Part shown: one piece after another, positions 34,101 through 49,100 of the stretch
Layout of the letters: each line of letters starts with the position of its first letter
Numbering within the stretch: the first letter of the stretch is position 1
The notes under the pieces: model-generated
What the model was told of the DNA's origin: nothing
Database searches by the model: none
The model's input: the letters and a program-made list of their open reading frames with translations, nothing else
DNA from: Azolla pinnata
Lineage: Eukaryota; Streptophyta; Polypodiopsida; Salviniales; Salviniaceae
Length of the DNA stretch: 64,000 nt
Reading direction: 5' to 3'
Assembly: GCA_037176905.1 (NCBI GenBank)
Contig: JBBBWG010032418.1
Coordinates: 53,808 to 117,807 of the forward strand
Made by a program: the position numbers and the translations under genes

Positions 34101-37100
34101 TTCTCATGTTGCAGTCCTGTTGTGTGGATCATCTATGCGACCAACTTTGTTATCATCTAAATCTTGCACACTTCTCTGCAGCTATAAACTCTGGGCAAGA
34201 TTGGTCAACAAGCTTCTTTCTATTTCCATATCAAGGAACAAGCAAACACACAAATACAATGCCAGACATAAAGCCTACAGATGCTTTTGTGACAAACCTT
34301 GTTTTGGAACGACTGACAATGCACTCACCTATCCGAGTATGATGCTTCACTTAAGAAAGAATATTTCTATTTGTGTGATGTTTTTTTATCTCATATTATT
34401 GCATGCCAGCAATTAATTAATTCAGTACAACTATGATCATGGCGTGTTTGAACAGAAGAAGTATTTGTGCTCAATGCATTTTTTTCTGTAGAGAAGGCAA
34501 TACAAATCTTATGTGATACAAAGAGCACAATTTGCGGTTGTATTTTTTTGACCTCTGTGGCATGTAAAAGCATATTAGAAATCAATCTATGAAAAGAGAA
34601 AATAGAAATAAGAGGAGTCTTATCATCTGCACAAATTGAATGTTACCCCTGCCTTATAAGTATCTGATATATAGTAGGATAGGAAGAATGAATTTTCTTT
34701 AGTATCAAATTCGACTGCCTGTCAAGTGCTGAAACCATTCCATTGCTGTCAGATCTATGCAATCATGTATATGCTTTAGGATCTTCTAAGCCATTTCCTT
34801 GAAACTAGCTGTAGTACCATCTTTTGTAAAGGTGAAATGACGTTGTGACCAAACACGAGTACATATCCATCATGTGTGTCATTGTCTGGAGCCATCTGCT
34901 ATCTCTGTACCCTTGATTGATTTGTAGCTTGAGAAGAAGTGCTAGACTCGAGGAAGTTGGCGCCACTTGTGTAGCCCTTAGGCAACTGGTTGTGATAACA
35001 AAGCTGATGACATTCTGTGGTTGTCCTATTGCACTTTAAGGAGGGCTTGTCATGTTTCTTGAGTTTGAGCAGAAAAAGGTGGTGCCAAAATCTAGTCGAA
35101 TGAGTAGTGGTATCTTCCTCTCATTTCATAACAATGGGACAATGGCAGATATAACATTATTAGTGACAAATTTTGCAGATCTATTCTTGCTCAGATTTGC
35201 GTTCCTATATGCATATCTCCACTCTCTAGATGATGTGAAGTAGTCCTAAGCAGCCCTATCACACTGGAGAAATAACAGGTGCATGTAAATTTGGACCTTG
35301 GCTTTTAGAGGTTTTCTGAGGAGGTAAGGAGGTACAAAAAGGAAACTATTTATGGCTTGGGTGAGGTCAATCTATGGGGAAATTGATAGAATATCTGTAT
35401 AATACAAAATGGGACAAACATTCTGTTTCAATTCAGATCTAAAAGGTTGCCACAACTTCTTTCTGTGGCGTTCAAGTTGTCCTAGTAGCTGTAGTTGTCT
35501 CACCAGATGAAAATGTACATTTGTCTGATCTTTTGAGAATCCTGAGGATGTGTGGTGTACTGAAGTAGAAAGCGAACCACAGGATGTTTGAGATTTATGT
35601 TCCCTGAAGGAACACAGACATTCAATTTAGCAGGTAGAGGCTTCTGATTATGTTTCTATTTGCAGGTGATTTTTGATGTTGTGCCTGATATCAAACTCAG
35701 TCATGCGAGAGCACTTTTGAAAATGTGTCCTGTTACATCTTCACTCGCAGAAGCTATGAGGTATGATTTCACTTCAGCTAGCTATCTAAATGCATTTTCT
35801 GTCAGGAACTAAATGAAAGTTATAAAAAATCCATACTTACCATTTGAATGCTAATGTGTGAGGCTATTAGTTGTTGCCAGAGGAATTATAGAGTTATGCA
35901 GCTACAGTTTGACTTGTTTATTGGCCTGCACCGGCCTCATCACTCAGGATCATATTTAGCTTGTTATTTCTTATCAGCTATCCTGTTTGATATAAGTAAC
36001 ATCAATTGTGATATGTTTGCTATCCTTTAAGGTTCCGAATACTTCTCACTTGGTTTCATTGCTGATGTTAAGTACCCTAGTGTAGGGGGGGATCTTTTTG
36101 TCATTGTCAATGTACATTGTTTGTTGCTTTGATTTTCAATGATAATGGAATCATTATGTAAGTCAGCAAAGTACTGTCATGTAATACTTTGCATACTTTT
36201 CAAATTTTCTTATTTTTATCGGTTGTTCTTAAAGTTTCACAAGGATGTAGGTTATGATCTAATGGGTTGCCTAGAACTTTTGAAGGTGGAAGCTTTAATC
36301 TGTTTGTGAATTGAATCTTAATTGTATAGGTGGCAAGATTCTTTAGTTACTGTGTTTTTAGTTATGCGTACATGGTTTGTTGTCAAAGATGAGACGTCAT
36401 GTTGGATATAATTTCGTATTGGATCTCGTTGACGAGGGCGTTGCTGAACACTTTGACTGGTATTGTGTAGAGAATACTGCCAGCGCATGTATATATGATG
36501 TTGATTCATTCAAGATGTTTGTCAAAACTTAGCTGTTAGATAGATGGGTGAGGAGAGGCTATAAGGGTGAAGAACTCATCTGCTCTTCACGATGAGTCCC
36601 ACTCTACAGCTGATAGCTTTACCACGGCTTGACATCCGCAAATTCCTTGCCTAAAAAGTTGAATCAACTTGATTTGTCAGAATGCTTGGGTTACATGAGG
36701 GAAATCATGTCTATGTTTCTGAGTTCAGGATCCCTGCACATTTAGTTAGAGGTTAAGACAGGTTGATGTGTGATCAACCTATGGAAGAAAACATCTCCAA
36801 AGTGTGGCGAATGGGATGTGGAATCAGAGGAGCTCTACGTTTGTCATTTTATGGGTTTTATGAATAAGGGGGAGATATCATTGCTTAATAAACAAGGCTG
36901 TAATGAGATACGAAGGACAATGAGCTTAGAATCAAGGGGCAGAGGAAGCTGTTGAAAGGCGTTGCCACAACCATTAAACTTCATCAGCTATGCAAATAGG
37001 TTTTCAATGAAGAAATCTCATAGGGATTACAATGATCAGGCAATAGCAACTTCTAATACATAGAGACCACGGTTTTGTCACCCTTAATATTGACAAAACA

Positions 37101-40100
37101 AAGGCATTATTGCCCAGAACTGAAGATGTTCTCTTTCATGGGGAACCCACCATCTTGGATTGATCCATGTTGGAGGTCGGAATATATTTCGTGCCTAGCT
37201 ACAAGATAATCTGATAGCACAGGAAGTTTGAAACGTACATTGGCCTGGTTTGAAGATGCTGGTTATGTAACTAAGATTGATAAGATCTAAGTACACATTT
37301 GTTTTCCTAAATGGAGAAACTGATTCAAGATGTTGAACATGATTGATACAGAATGCAGGACCTTGAGATACTAGAGTTACATTTTGGAATTCAAGCCACA
37401 GTTCTCGCCTTGGCAGCAATGGAGAGAAGCATGATTGGAAATGATAATATGAAGCTGGGTTTTATGGCTTTAAATTTCCTTGAAGCTTTACGTGATCATA
37501 TTAATTCCATCTCCAATGTTCCACGAAAAGTGAGTACCTACTTCCACTTATGTGCATTTATCTGGATCCTCTTTTCACATTTTTTAATGCCTAGCAATAA
37601 TATACTTTGAGGACTGGACAAGCATATCAGTTATCTCACTCAGTTTTGTAAAAGACGGACAGTAAAAGCTACACTCAAATGCCCAAGTGCTTATATATCG
37701 TTCAATGTCTGCCAACCAAAGTTTCAATATTTTAGAGATTGTGCCAGATGCAATGGATTAGTGACATCTTGATGATTCCCAAACTCCATAAAAATCATGT
37801 CTTTAAACATTTCCGTTGCAACTAAAGGCTAACTTCTTTTTACTTGATACCCGTATCTCTGCCTGACAAAATAGGATGGGTGTAGCCAATATATTGAACA
37901 ACCAAAGTTTTTAGTTCTCCTGTGGTACCACCTCTTTGCTATCACCTGATTCCATCTCTGCATCACACAATGGGATAGGTGTTGCTAATGTATTGAGAAC
38001 AATTAAATTCAATTGATTTTTGCTGGGAACAGTACATAAGCATACTCAGTATATCCGAGCTGTACCAATTCTGCATAGTCTCCACAAATACCTGGCCATG
38101 AATTCCTTTCATTGAGGGGGGAATGGGATCCTGTAAATGTGACTCCATAGCATACATATGACATTTATACTCTACTGACTGGCCACTAAACAGAAATCGG
38201 TCAGTCACTTAATTCAGCCGCGAGTGAATTAGTTACAGAGAAATGCACATAGGAATTTATTTCTTCACAAATACACATAGAGCATCTACATTTTCTTTGT
38301 AGGTCTTCTAGGTCATCTACATATTGAGGTGTAGGTATTGTACCCTGAAAGGAGGATTGTTTTTATTTTCAGAATGCTATTCTGTATTACAGTTTTGTAG
38401 GTGCAATCATTTTGCATTTTGTAATAAAATAATATTCTTCGATGATCTGAAATCATAGGTCTTTAAAAATAATTGCTTCTGTGGTTGGCTTGGCTGAGCT
38501 TTATTTCACTTCTTTGACAGATTTTTTTGGTGAGCATTGTTGTCGATCTTCTCCATATTGACGAGACATCAACGCAGTCTCTCCCAAATGTATTGGAAAT
38601 GAAGCTTAATTCCCTTTTGGAGACAGCAACTGAAGGATCAAACCCAGAGAATGGACAGAAAGTAACTCCAGTTCAGTTTGTTCATCGTTTGCTTGAAGTT
38701 CTGAAGGAGTGCCTACCCTCGCATGGAATGGAGCTGGAAGATCAAAATATGAATTCTACAATTCCTAGGGGATTTACAAATCGTTTTGCATTAAAAGCTT
38801 GGGAATTGAAAGTATCTAATATACAACATTTTATCGAAGACTGGGAATGGAGGCTGGCAGTACTACAACGTCTAGCTCCAGTTTCACAGCGCCTTTGGCA
38901 GTGGAAAGAGGCTCTGGCAGTTCTACGTGCTGCTCCTTCTACTCTATTAAATATGTAAGATATCATGAAAAGTTTTGCATGTCAACTTTATTTGTGAGCT
39001 TCAAATATACTCTTTTATTGGAGTAACTTCACTGCCTGTATGGACTGAAGTTTTTGAAAATTCTAATCTTAGGCGGGGGGGGGAGGATATAGGCTTACCA
39101 TCCAGAGAATAATGTGTGTGCATAGTGTCAGAGAATATAGGCTAATTAACTTTGTGTGCTATTATAGGCAGATAGAATCCAGTAAGATATTTATCTGTTC
39201 TCGTTGTGTGGATTTAACAATATACTGAAACGGGGGGAAAATTCATGGAAGTTATCTTTCTGTGGACAAAAGAAAGGAACAGTAGTAATGCAAGGTCTAA
39301 AACAGTAGATTGAAGAGTAGAACTAGTTAGAGAATAATGGACAATTGAGTATAGAACCATTTTTATTTTATATTTCTTGCATGAGAAGAGTGACCTATAT
39401 TCATTCATAAATAACAAGAAGAAAATTGGTTCCCAATAATGCATATTCTATTATGTCAGTTACATGGTGAGATATGGAGGATTTTAGAACGTGTTTCAAG
39501 TTTCATGAAGGTTTAGATTAGGTTCTTATTACTTTATATGAATGTAGATAACATCATTATGCAGGTGTGTTCAAAGGGCTGAATATGATCTTGGTGAGGA
39601 GGCCATTCATCGATTTTCTTTGCCACCAGAAGAGGAAGCAGCATTACAGCTTGCTGCATGGGTAGATGGAGCAGTAGAAACGGCATCGGTAATCTTAAAT
39701 TTGTAGGGTTAAGATCAGTTTGATAATGCACAGCAAGATATTATGAAAATGAAGGTTTATAACCTGTCATTACAGGTTGATGATGTTGTTGCCCAGGTGG
39801 TTGAAGGATCTTCAAGCCCAGAGGAAGCCCTAAAGCTTGTAGGATTGCGTACCTCGCTGAGCCCTCTTGCAAGTGTATGTTATAGTATATTCTGTGACTT
39901 AGGTACTGAATGTTATAAAGTTTTTGAATAAACTTTACAATTGTTAAAAGTGAATATTTGCTATGCAGGCGCTGCTGTGTATTGATGTTGCTGCTGCTTC
40001 AGCTAAGGCAAACAATGTCTCACGGCAACTTCTCCAAAAGGTTACTAGAGCATGTTTATTCTTGCCATACATTGACATTTTTATAAAAATTGATGTCTTT

Positions 40101-43100
40101 TCTACTTTGCTTTCAGGCAAAATCATTATTAGAGGCACCTGCAAATATTTTACGGCAAGGATCAAACCAGGTTGATCAGATACAGGATGCTTGCATGCTT
40201 TCTGTAAGCAAACGTGTTGTCCAGTGGTTACAGGACTTGCTAGAAAAGGTACAAATGTCATTATACTCATTATTATGTTACAGACATAAGGATGGCTAGT
40301 ACTGATGAGAAATTACAAGCTGAGATGGGGAAAGTCTCAGCTGTTATTTTCTCATGGTAAATATCTGGTCTAACTGAGGTCCATGTCTATAGTTTGTATT
40401 ACAAGCACCATATGGTACAGATAACATAGGCCTCACTCACTCTTGATGAGATAAAAAGCAGCCATAGTGGTCAGGAAACTTTATGGAAGTTGTTCAAGAG
40501 TCCAAGGTGGCCTATGAAACCAAGGCAGGATACGTTTTGCTTGTCTCAATTAAAGCCTTTACTTCTGTGCACAATGAGTTTGAGTCGAAGCCTCTAGAGC
40601 TTCTAAATGCCGTTTCCTCATTTTTTATGAGTGTGTTGTGCTATCTTTGTAGTTCCTACTCTTTGGTTATAATCCTTTATAAAGAGATCCCTTTAGATGG
40701 ATTAATTATTTCCATTTCCATTCGCGTATGTGGATAGTAGATCCTCTGGTTTATAGACAGTAGAAATCACTTGATCACATCTGGGAATTATAATACTACA
40801 GAATCTAGATCAAAGATCAAGTGTTTAATGTCAACTAGAAGAAACTGATCGGCTGTTGGAACTCTTCCATGTGTGTTTATGCATTAATTGCTATATCGTT
40901 TTAATGATATGAATTCTCATTAAAACTTGCGTGACCAAGAAATGGAACCGAGATCCTCAACTACAGCTTCAATGTAAATGGGTTGGTCAGTAATAAATAC
41001 CCATGTCAGTCCTGTCTAGGTCTAGCATATATCTGCCCATCATATCTCTTCATTCCTTTAAGCACGCTGACAAATTATCCATGTTTTTAATCCATTATTC
41101 ACTTCTAAGAGTTCTGTTCAAGACTTGCTTCTTTTTTGTATAATCCATTTTATTGACCCAGGGCATTTCAGGTGTGCATAGAAAAACAACAAACGTTGCA
41201 GTCTGTGCTGTCTGGAGCTGACATGGTAAATATTACTGCCGACAATGCCAAGCAAAGTCAAAGATATCGTGCTTTGAGTATTTTACAACAAACAATCGAA
41301 GATGCTCATAGTGGAAAACGCATGTTTTTAAGTGGTAAGAACGATATTTTACAATGAGCATCTACAGTTCGAGTTTTGGTGTTGATCCTAATAATTGTGA
41401 TTATGATGGATCATATCGATATACAATAGTGAACTGATTCTGTGCTTATGGTTAGGGAAACTTCACAATCTTGTGAAGGCCCTTGCTGATGAAGATCTGG
41501 ATGACACCAGCATGAGGTCTTCAGTGTCCTACGCTGAGCGAAAATATATCTCTTTGGCAGAGAATGGATTTTTGCTTGGATGTGGTATTCGGGCAATATC
41601 AAGATCACTTTCAAGTGGCATAACTCCGGGAAGCGGAGATCATGTTGGGGAAACAATGTTTTTCCCTCTTAAGGGTACTGGAAAGCGGTTTTTGGGACCA
41701 TTGGCCTCTAAGCCTTTCGCCTATCTTTCAGCATTCATCCTGTATATTGCAACTATCGGAGACGTTGTTGACGGAGTCGATACAACTCATGATTTTAACT
41801 TTTTTCAACTGGTGTATGAAAAATCAAATGATGTAAGTCTCAACATCTGAAACCCTAGCCTATCGAGCCGTTATTGCTGTTTAGATTAACAATCACCAAT
41901 TTAGGAAGTACTAAATCTAAATTTTGTCATACAGTTATTAACCCGTTTAGTCTTTGAGAGGGGGAGTGCGGATGGAGCTGGAAAGGTTGCGGATATAATG
42001 GGTGCAGATTTAGTACATGAGGTTATTTCTGCTTGTGTTCCTCCCATCTATCCTCCAAAATCTTTGAGAGGGTGGGCTTCTATTCCGTTGTTGCCTTCTC
42101 GACTCCCCCATTCTTCATACACTCAATCTGACAGACTGGCAGGCAGTAACAATATGCAAACCACAGGGCTTTATCCTCTGAAGTTGGATGTGATAAAACA
42201 TTTGATCACCTTATCTCCTGTTAGGGCGATATTGGCCTGTGTATTCGGGACAACTATGTTTCGGAAGAGTATCCCTCCACCGGATGTGATCAATAAAGGT
42301 TCTGGAAATCCAAACATTGACTCGGATCGTGCATTCTATGAAATAGCATTGGATCAATCTGACAGGTAATGTAACAGGAAAGCCATATTTTGAAATTCAT
42401 TTTGCCTGCTGCAAATCTCTTTTGAATTGTAATTTACTCATGTCTCAAGTTTTGTTCTGAGATTACTGCTTTTATATGTAGTGATAAAGCATAGATTTCA
42501 TAGGAGATTGATTGTGTACCATGTTCTGTTTCTATACTAACAACAATATGGGAATCTCATGTGAGCACAGCATAGCAGCATAGCTATTGTCTGATAGAGT
42601 AAATACAGTGTTTGTGCTGTTGTTTATCTTAAGTATACATGTCCGCAGGTTTGTAAATATGTAATATAAATCTGGATTTCATGCATATTCTCCAGCTCCA
42701 CAGATTTGACAAAGGTGCTGCATTGTCTTAATGTCAAGCTTTGTGTTATCACACTATGGAAAAAGTTCTATTTTATCTGATCTTTTCTTTTCACTTTGTG
42801 AGGCGTTCTCCCTTTTAGTGGCACATTCTAATATATCAGGGAAATGACCATGCATTAAACATAAAATATCGTTCAACAGTGTGACATTGTAATTAATGGT
42901 TCACAAGCAGCTAGCATAGCTTACCAGAATGGCCGAGTATGAGTTAAGTTTTCTAGAATATAATCATGTTTTAACGTACTTGTTCATGCTTGAATGGCTT
43001 ACTAATTAAGCCATGGATATTATGAGGTATTTGGATATAGTTCTTTCTATTCTCTTTTGTCTGAAATAAGATATTTTCTTGCTAACTTGTGTATGTTTTG

Positions 43101-46100
43101 TCTCACCAGTTTCACTAATATATTTCATCTTTAGAAACAGATTTCCGACCCTCAACCGATGGATTCAATCAAAAGCAAACATTCAACATTTATCCGATGC
43201 CCCAAGGCTCCGTAGAAGTAGTTCCATTGATCAGAAGAAAGCTGGGTTAAAACGTTGTCGAGATGATGAAACTGACATCGAGTCTGAGGAAGATAATGCA
43301 TCAAATCACATTCATTCTCAAAGTATTACCCGTGGGAATAACTCTAATTCAATGGAAAACTTTGTTTCTTATGATGAGCGGCGACCCACTTGGAAGAAAG
43401 ATAACTTGGATTTGAGAAATTCAGGATCACCGTTCTTTGAGTGGGAGAATGAAAGTATATATGAGGATACAGTGCAAAGGTTGGCATTTAGTTTTCTTAT
43501 GGTGATGTTTATTTCAGTCTGTGAAACTATTTTACATAGTATGCCTTAACAGTGCGCATTTTTTATGCGATCTTCAAAGAGTTACCTGTTATGAGCCTGT
43601 GAAATATGGCCTTGTAGGTCTCCTCTTGTTAGAGACAATAATATAATGAACATACCTGCATTTAGCGTGCCATCCGTCACTAAAAATATGTCATATGTTT
43701 CATCCAATATCGAAATACATAATAATATCATTCTCAGTGCATTCGCCTCATCATCTTTGTTGTGCTCAAAGAACAATCCACTTAAGAATGAGACAATCCA
43801 TTCACCACTTTTTGTTGAGTGATTTCTTATATCCTTGAAATGGTTGAAAACCATTGTTTTTTCTTTTCTTTTCTACATTCTCTTCATTGGTGACCCCCCC
43901 ACCCCCAATTCATACTGGAATTATCTACAACGTCAGTGGTCACTTCTGGTATCTTATGACTGGAATACTGACAATTATGCTTCAACCTTTTTGTTTTTCA
44001 TTATTATCATTCATGGTGGGTTGTGTGCCATCGCTCTTGCTTAATGACTTCAGAAAAGAATTGTATATTGTCTTCCCTAATCTATACGATTGTATCTGAA
44101 GCAATAAATTTACAACATTTATTATTATGGATATTGCAGATTCATCCATGAAGGTAAACTTTCAGAGGCGTTGGTAGTAGCAGATCGGTATCTGCAAGAT
44201 GGTGCCCCGGATTATTTACTGCATCTCCTTATTGAACAAGCTGACAGTACTTTGGCTGCTGATGGCCAGTTTCCAGGATATTTGAAGAATAGTTGGCAAT
44301 ATTGTTTACGTTTGAGAGATAAAAGGCTTGCTGCATCACTTGCAATAAAGTAAGCTTACAAAGTATGATTGCTTCAAGATTATTTGTCAATGTTTGTGTC
44401 AACCATACGTTTTGTCTTTGTATGAACAGGAATGTCAAACATTGGGATCTGGATTCAGCGATTGATGTGCTTACCATGTGTAGCTGCCATTTAACTGAGG
44501 ACGATGCATTGCGAGGAGAGGTTACATCTTTTAATTCTTGTTCTTTCTTGATACCATAATGTGACAGTGAAGACATTGTTGTGTCATATTCGTATGGCTA
44601 GATCATTCATGGGTGTCTTTTGGAAAGCCATTCATGGAGGGGAATGGCCTCACCCAGTCCCTTTCTTAGCATGTACATCCATTTGGCATTCAAGCACAGG
44701 CATGTAAGCCTGGTAGAGATCCAAAAGGTCTTTTAGAGCAAACTCGCTTCTCTCTGGTCCAGGGATGGATATCCTATCACGTGACCAGCTATACGAAGGG
44801 TTGCAACAACATCTGCTTTTTCCTTATTGTAACAAGCCACCAATATAGCACTAAATCCATGTACGCTCACAGGAGCTGGAAATGTTTCTGATATCTCCCC
44901 CTTGTAGCTTGGCCCCATTGCGTTAGACCAACTTCTGTGACAATATATTCACTTAATACATGGGTTTGCCTGTGTAAAAGAAAGAAAGAGTGCATTTTAG
45001 GAGGTGAAAATGGGGCTTTTGTTCAGGTATAACTTGCAGCTATGCCAGTTCCTATCATGGAACTTTCTGTTCAATGACTTCCTATCCAATATAACTTGCA
45101 GTTCTGTCATTTGCACAATGCATAATGCAGAAACTAGATAAGAACCTCTAGTGCGTCCTTTATGCATGGTTGAAACAGTCACACTGGCTCCCAATTATAC
45201 ATACCCATGTAGAGTATAAAATTCAGTACTAGTGCAGATGTACCTGCAATTGTGTGTCATTCAACTTCAAAGACAAGCAATCTGTCATGCATAAGACCTC
45301 AGAGGCCACGCACAAGCATCCAGCTTTGACTTTCCCTAAACTCTTAGCAACTTCAAAGATTTTCTTGTCTTCATGGACAATAACCCAAAATAATATACGA
45401 TAAAAGATCAAGCAATAAAGTTGCTTGAACGTGGGCACATCCAAGATGGAAAAGTTTATAGTTTCTTTCTCCGTTTGTACACTTGGTTGTATGTATTATC
45501 AGTCTAATATTGAACTTTGGGACGTTAATTTCGTGCAATGTAAGCATTAAATGATAGGGATGTGAAAGCCTAAGTTTCAGGACTCCAATTTTGTGATGTC
45601 AAAGAAACATGTTATTTGTCCAGGTTCTTGAGTTGAAGAAATCATTGCAAGTCTATGACCGAATCCTCCGTTCAGAAGGAAAATTCACAAAGTGGCAAGA
45701 GGTCATTTCTTTTCTCTATTATCTGTAGAATATTGATTTCAATTTGCTGAAGGTTGTAATGATTAATTGAAAGGTGGAAAGCCTTTGTCAAAAAGATCCT
45801 GAAGATTTAGCTCGTCAGCTTGCTGCTAAGGGAGCAGTCTCTGCAGCATTAGAAGTTGCAGAAAACTACCACCTGCGAGATGAATATTGCAGAGAGCTAC
45901 AAGGGCAAAAATTAGTGGAGTTACTGAGATCAGATCCAGTAAATGGCGGTGGTCCTGCAGAAGCGCTGAGGTTCCTCATGTCGTTACAGACTCCTGAAGA
46001 TTCACTGCTTGTTGCCATGGATGCAATGAAGCAGTTGCCTTCTTTGCATTCAAAACAACTCTTGGTAGTAAAGGATTTCTATGGAACTACGAAATAACTC

Positions 46101-49100
46101 TGGCATTGTTGGGTTGAAATTAATGGTTCTATATGCAACTATCACTCATGATATTATTTATGCAGGTGAACTTCTTTCTAAAGAAACGGATTGCTGTCAT
46201 ATCTGATCTTGAATTCGCTAAGCTGCACAAGTTGTCCATGGGTTTGTGTATCTTAGGATCTTTGCCCTTGCCTTGGCAACAACGATGTTCAGCTCTGCAT
46301 GAACATCCACAGCTTATTTTGGAAACATTACTAATGTGGAAGGAACTACATGTTGCCTCCCAGGTACTGTTTTTGACAACCTACTCAGTATGTATGTATT
46401 TTTTTTGCTGATGTATATTCTAGTACCCCTTTATTGTGGCTATTAAATCCATTCAGTCTATGATCATGATTTGAATGCAGCTAACGTTTGTTCTATGAAT
46501 GATTTTAAAAAAAAGTGCAGTTGCTTCAGTCCTTTCCTTCACTCAGAGATGACAATCTTATCTGTACCTATGCTACTAAGGCAATCAGTATTGGTTCATA
46601 CAAAAAATATGAGCATACGATGACCACTCCTATTATGCACTCTAAAAGTTCTAATCGGCAGATTATGGCTGGGAGGATGAAGAATGTTAATAGTGGGCAA
46701 AATGTACTGAGGGGCAAAATCACACAGAAGGAAACTAGTAAGAAGCGTACTACATCAGAACGGGAGCTAATTATTGGAGTTCGTGAAGATAGATTAGATG
46801 TTTCAGCTAAAGATACCTTTGAACGCCTTGCTCCTTTCGCAACAACAGAAGGCGTAGTTTTGACAGGTGATCGTGCAAAAGATGACACATTACGTGATTC
46901 TCACCGTTATGAGGGTGCTCCATGTTTCGCATTGTTTAAGGTGATCACTTGCAATCATTATTGTCTGATGTCTTTTATTAGTGTCTGGTGGTTCTATGTT
47001 AGTAGTTCCTGGATTCTGTGTTATAACATCTGACAAACTATGGTTGTCTCTTTAGGCTCTTATTTCCTTATGCTCTACAGCAGAGGTTTCTGTGAAAGTT
47101 TCTGTGAGAATATGTGTAAATCAAATGAAAAAGATTCTTTGTGCTAACCAGCTCCACAAAGATACGCCATCAGAAATTATTGAGCGTGCATTTTATGCTA
47201 CAGAGGCCTTTGTACAGGTTTGATAAAAGGCCATCCAAAGTTGATATTCAAGTTTGTTTTGTGATGGTTGGTTGATGCATGAACAGAGATGGTAGTCAAA
47301 CTTGTTTTATTTTCACTATGCAGGCTTTGCTGCATGCAAAAGGTATGATTAGGAAACTTTTGGGTAATCAGGAAGTGAGGACTAATATTGAGGGAAGCAA
47401 AGAGGGCAGCTCTCTGATACCAAGTGAAATTGAAGGAATAAATGGGAGCAATGCAACTATTGATTCAGACATTTCAGACAATATGTCCGAACTTCTTCTT
47501 CAAGTTGTTGAGTGGCTCAGTCGAGCAGAAGTATTGCAGAGCTTGCTGAGTTCAAATGTCACAGCTTCTCTTGATGATGTTTTAGACAAACAGAGTGCTG
47601 AGAAGCTTCGTGATAGGTTGATTGATGAAGAAAGATATAATATGGCTGTATATTGTTGTACAAAATGCAAGGTTCGATCACCTTAAAGACATACATTACA
47701 TTTAATTACTCAAACTGTTAAAACATTATTGTAATAGTTTATTAGATTTTCTCAGGTTGATGCATTTCCAGTTTGGAGAGCTTGGGCCCTTGCACTTGTT
47801 CAGATGGAACATTATGGTCAGGCTAGGGTTAAACTACAGTAAGTGAATGGTTCGATTTCCAACAACTGTATACATTTTTTCTATGAATGAAAGTGAATGT
47901 TCAAGTGCTTGGATCGTTTTGGTACTTTTAGGCAAGCTTTGAAACTTTTAAAGAGTGATCCTGGACAGATTGTAAGGGAAATTGTTGCAGCCATGGAAGC
48001 ATGTCCACCAGTGGATATTGCATCAGCACGGTCTTTGTAAGTAACCCAGCAGTGCTGTACGAAAGTTTTAATGCCTGTGATGGTGGTTTAAGTTTTGGAA
48101 TTCTGTGAGGAATTTAACCTAGATAAGCTTTAATCAATCTTGAAGTGTCCAGTTTTGACTTCTGGATATTAATTCTTTTCTCTGTGTGCCATTTGAATGG
48201 GCATCGCAGTGTTATATGGCATTTTCTCTGTGTTTAATTCAAACTTCATCCATGATTTTATGATTTGTGTCATTCTCATTCTGTATAAATAAATAACAAA
48301 CAATCAGAGTAGCAACTTCTTTGTAAACCCCTTTAATCATATCATGAAAACATTTTAAGTTAATTGCAACCCAAAATACAAAACAATTTACACAAGCCAG
48401 AGGGGCTATTTCACATATGTTTGTGTTTTTCTGACAGATATGATCATATGGCAAAGAATGCGTCTACCATGCAAGATGATTCTCTCTCTACTGATGCATA
48501 TCTAAATGTCCTCTATATGCCATCATTTACAAAATCAGAGCGATCACGGACAACTTCGGAAGACCCTTTAGATAACTTTGCAACCATTTCAGCACAAGGT
48601 GGAGAGGAGGGAGCAAGAAGCAATTTAGATCGGAGTCGCTATGAGGAGTGCATCTTTTATTTGCAAGAGGTGTGCTTTCTTTTCTTTCAATCTGTATTTT
48701 TCTTTTGCTTTACGAGAATTTTTCCTGGATATCATTTTTTATTTCATCTCTCTTAAAATCACTGTGATTCATTTTATTCCTCTCTAGATTATGATAATTT
48801 ATTGATGAAACCACTACTATATAACATTGTTTTGTTATAATTGTACTCCATCTCGATTCTAGGCTGGAGTGGAGAAAATATTAAATAACTTGTTCTTGTT
48901 ATCAAAATGGCAACTTGCATCTGATGTAGTCTAATTTTCCACGTTTCCTGACTTCTGCAGTATGCACGACAAGATCTGCTATCATTCATGTTCAAGCATT
49001 GCCATTATGCGGATGCATGTCTGCTGTTTTTCCCTCCCAAATCTCGGCCTTCTCTATCGATACCATCTAATACATCAGCACAGATGCCTTCTCAAAGAAC

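Noticed and set aside
36540-37250. Possible retroelement remnant in intron 6 of the spastizin-like gene
   Set aside because: The passage has some coding-like texture but is full of stops, and no reverse transcriptase, integrase or terminal repeats could be recognised.
44733-44918. 61-codon - strand frame in intron 18 of the spastizin-like gene
   Set aside because: Isolated, intronic and without a recognised domain; a transposon relic is possible but not supported.
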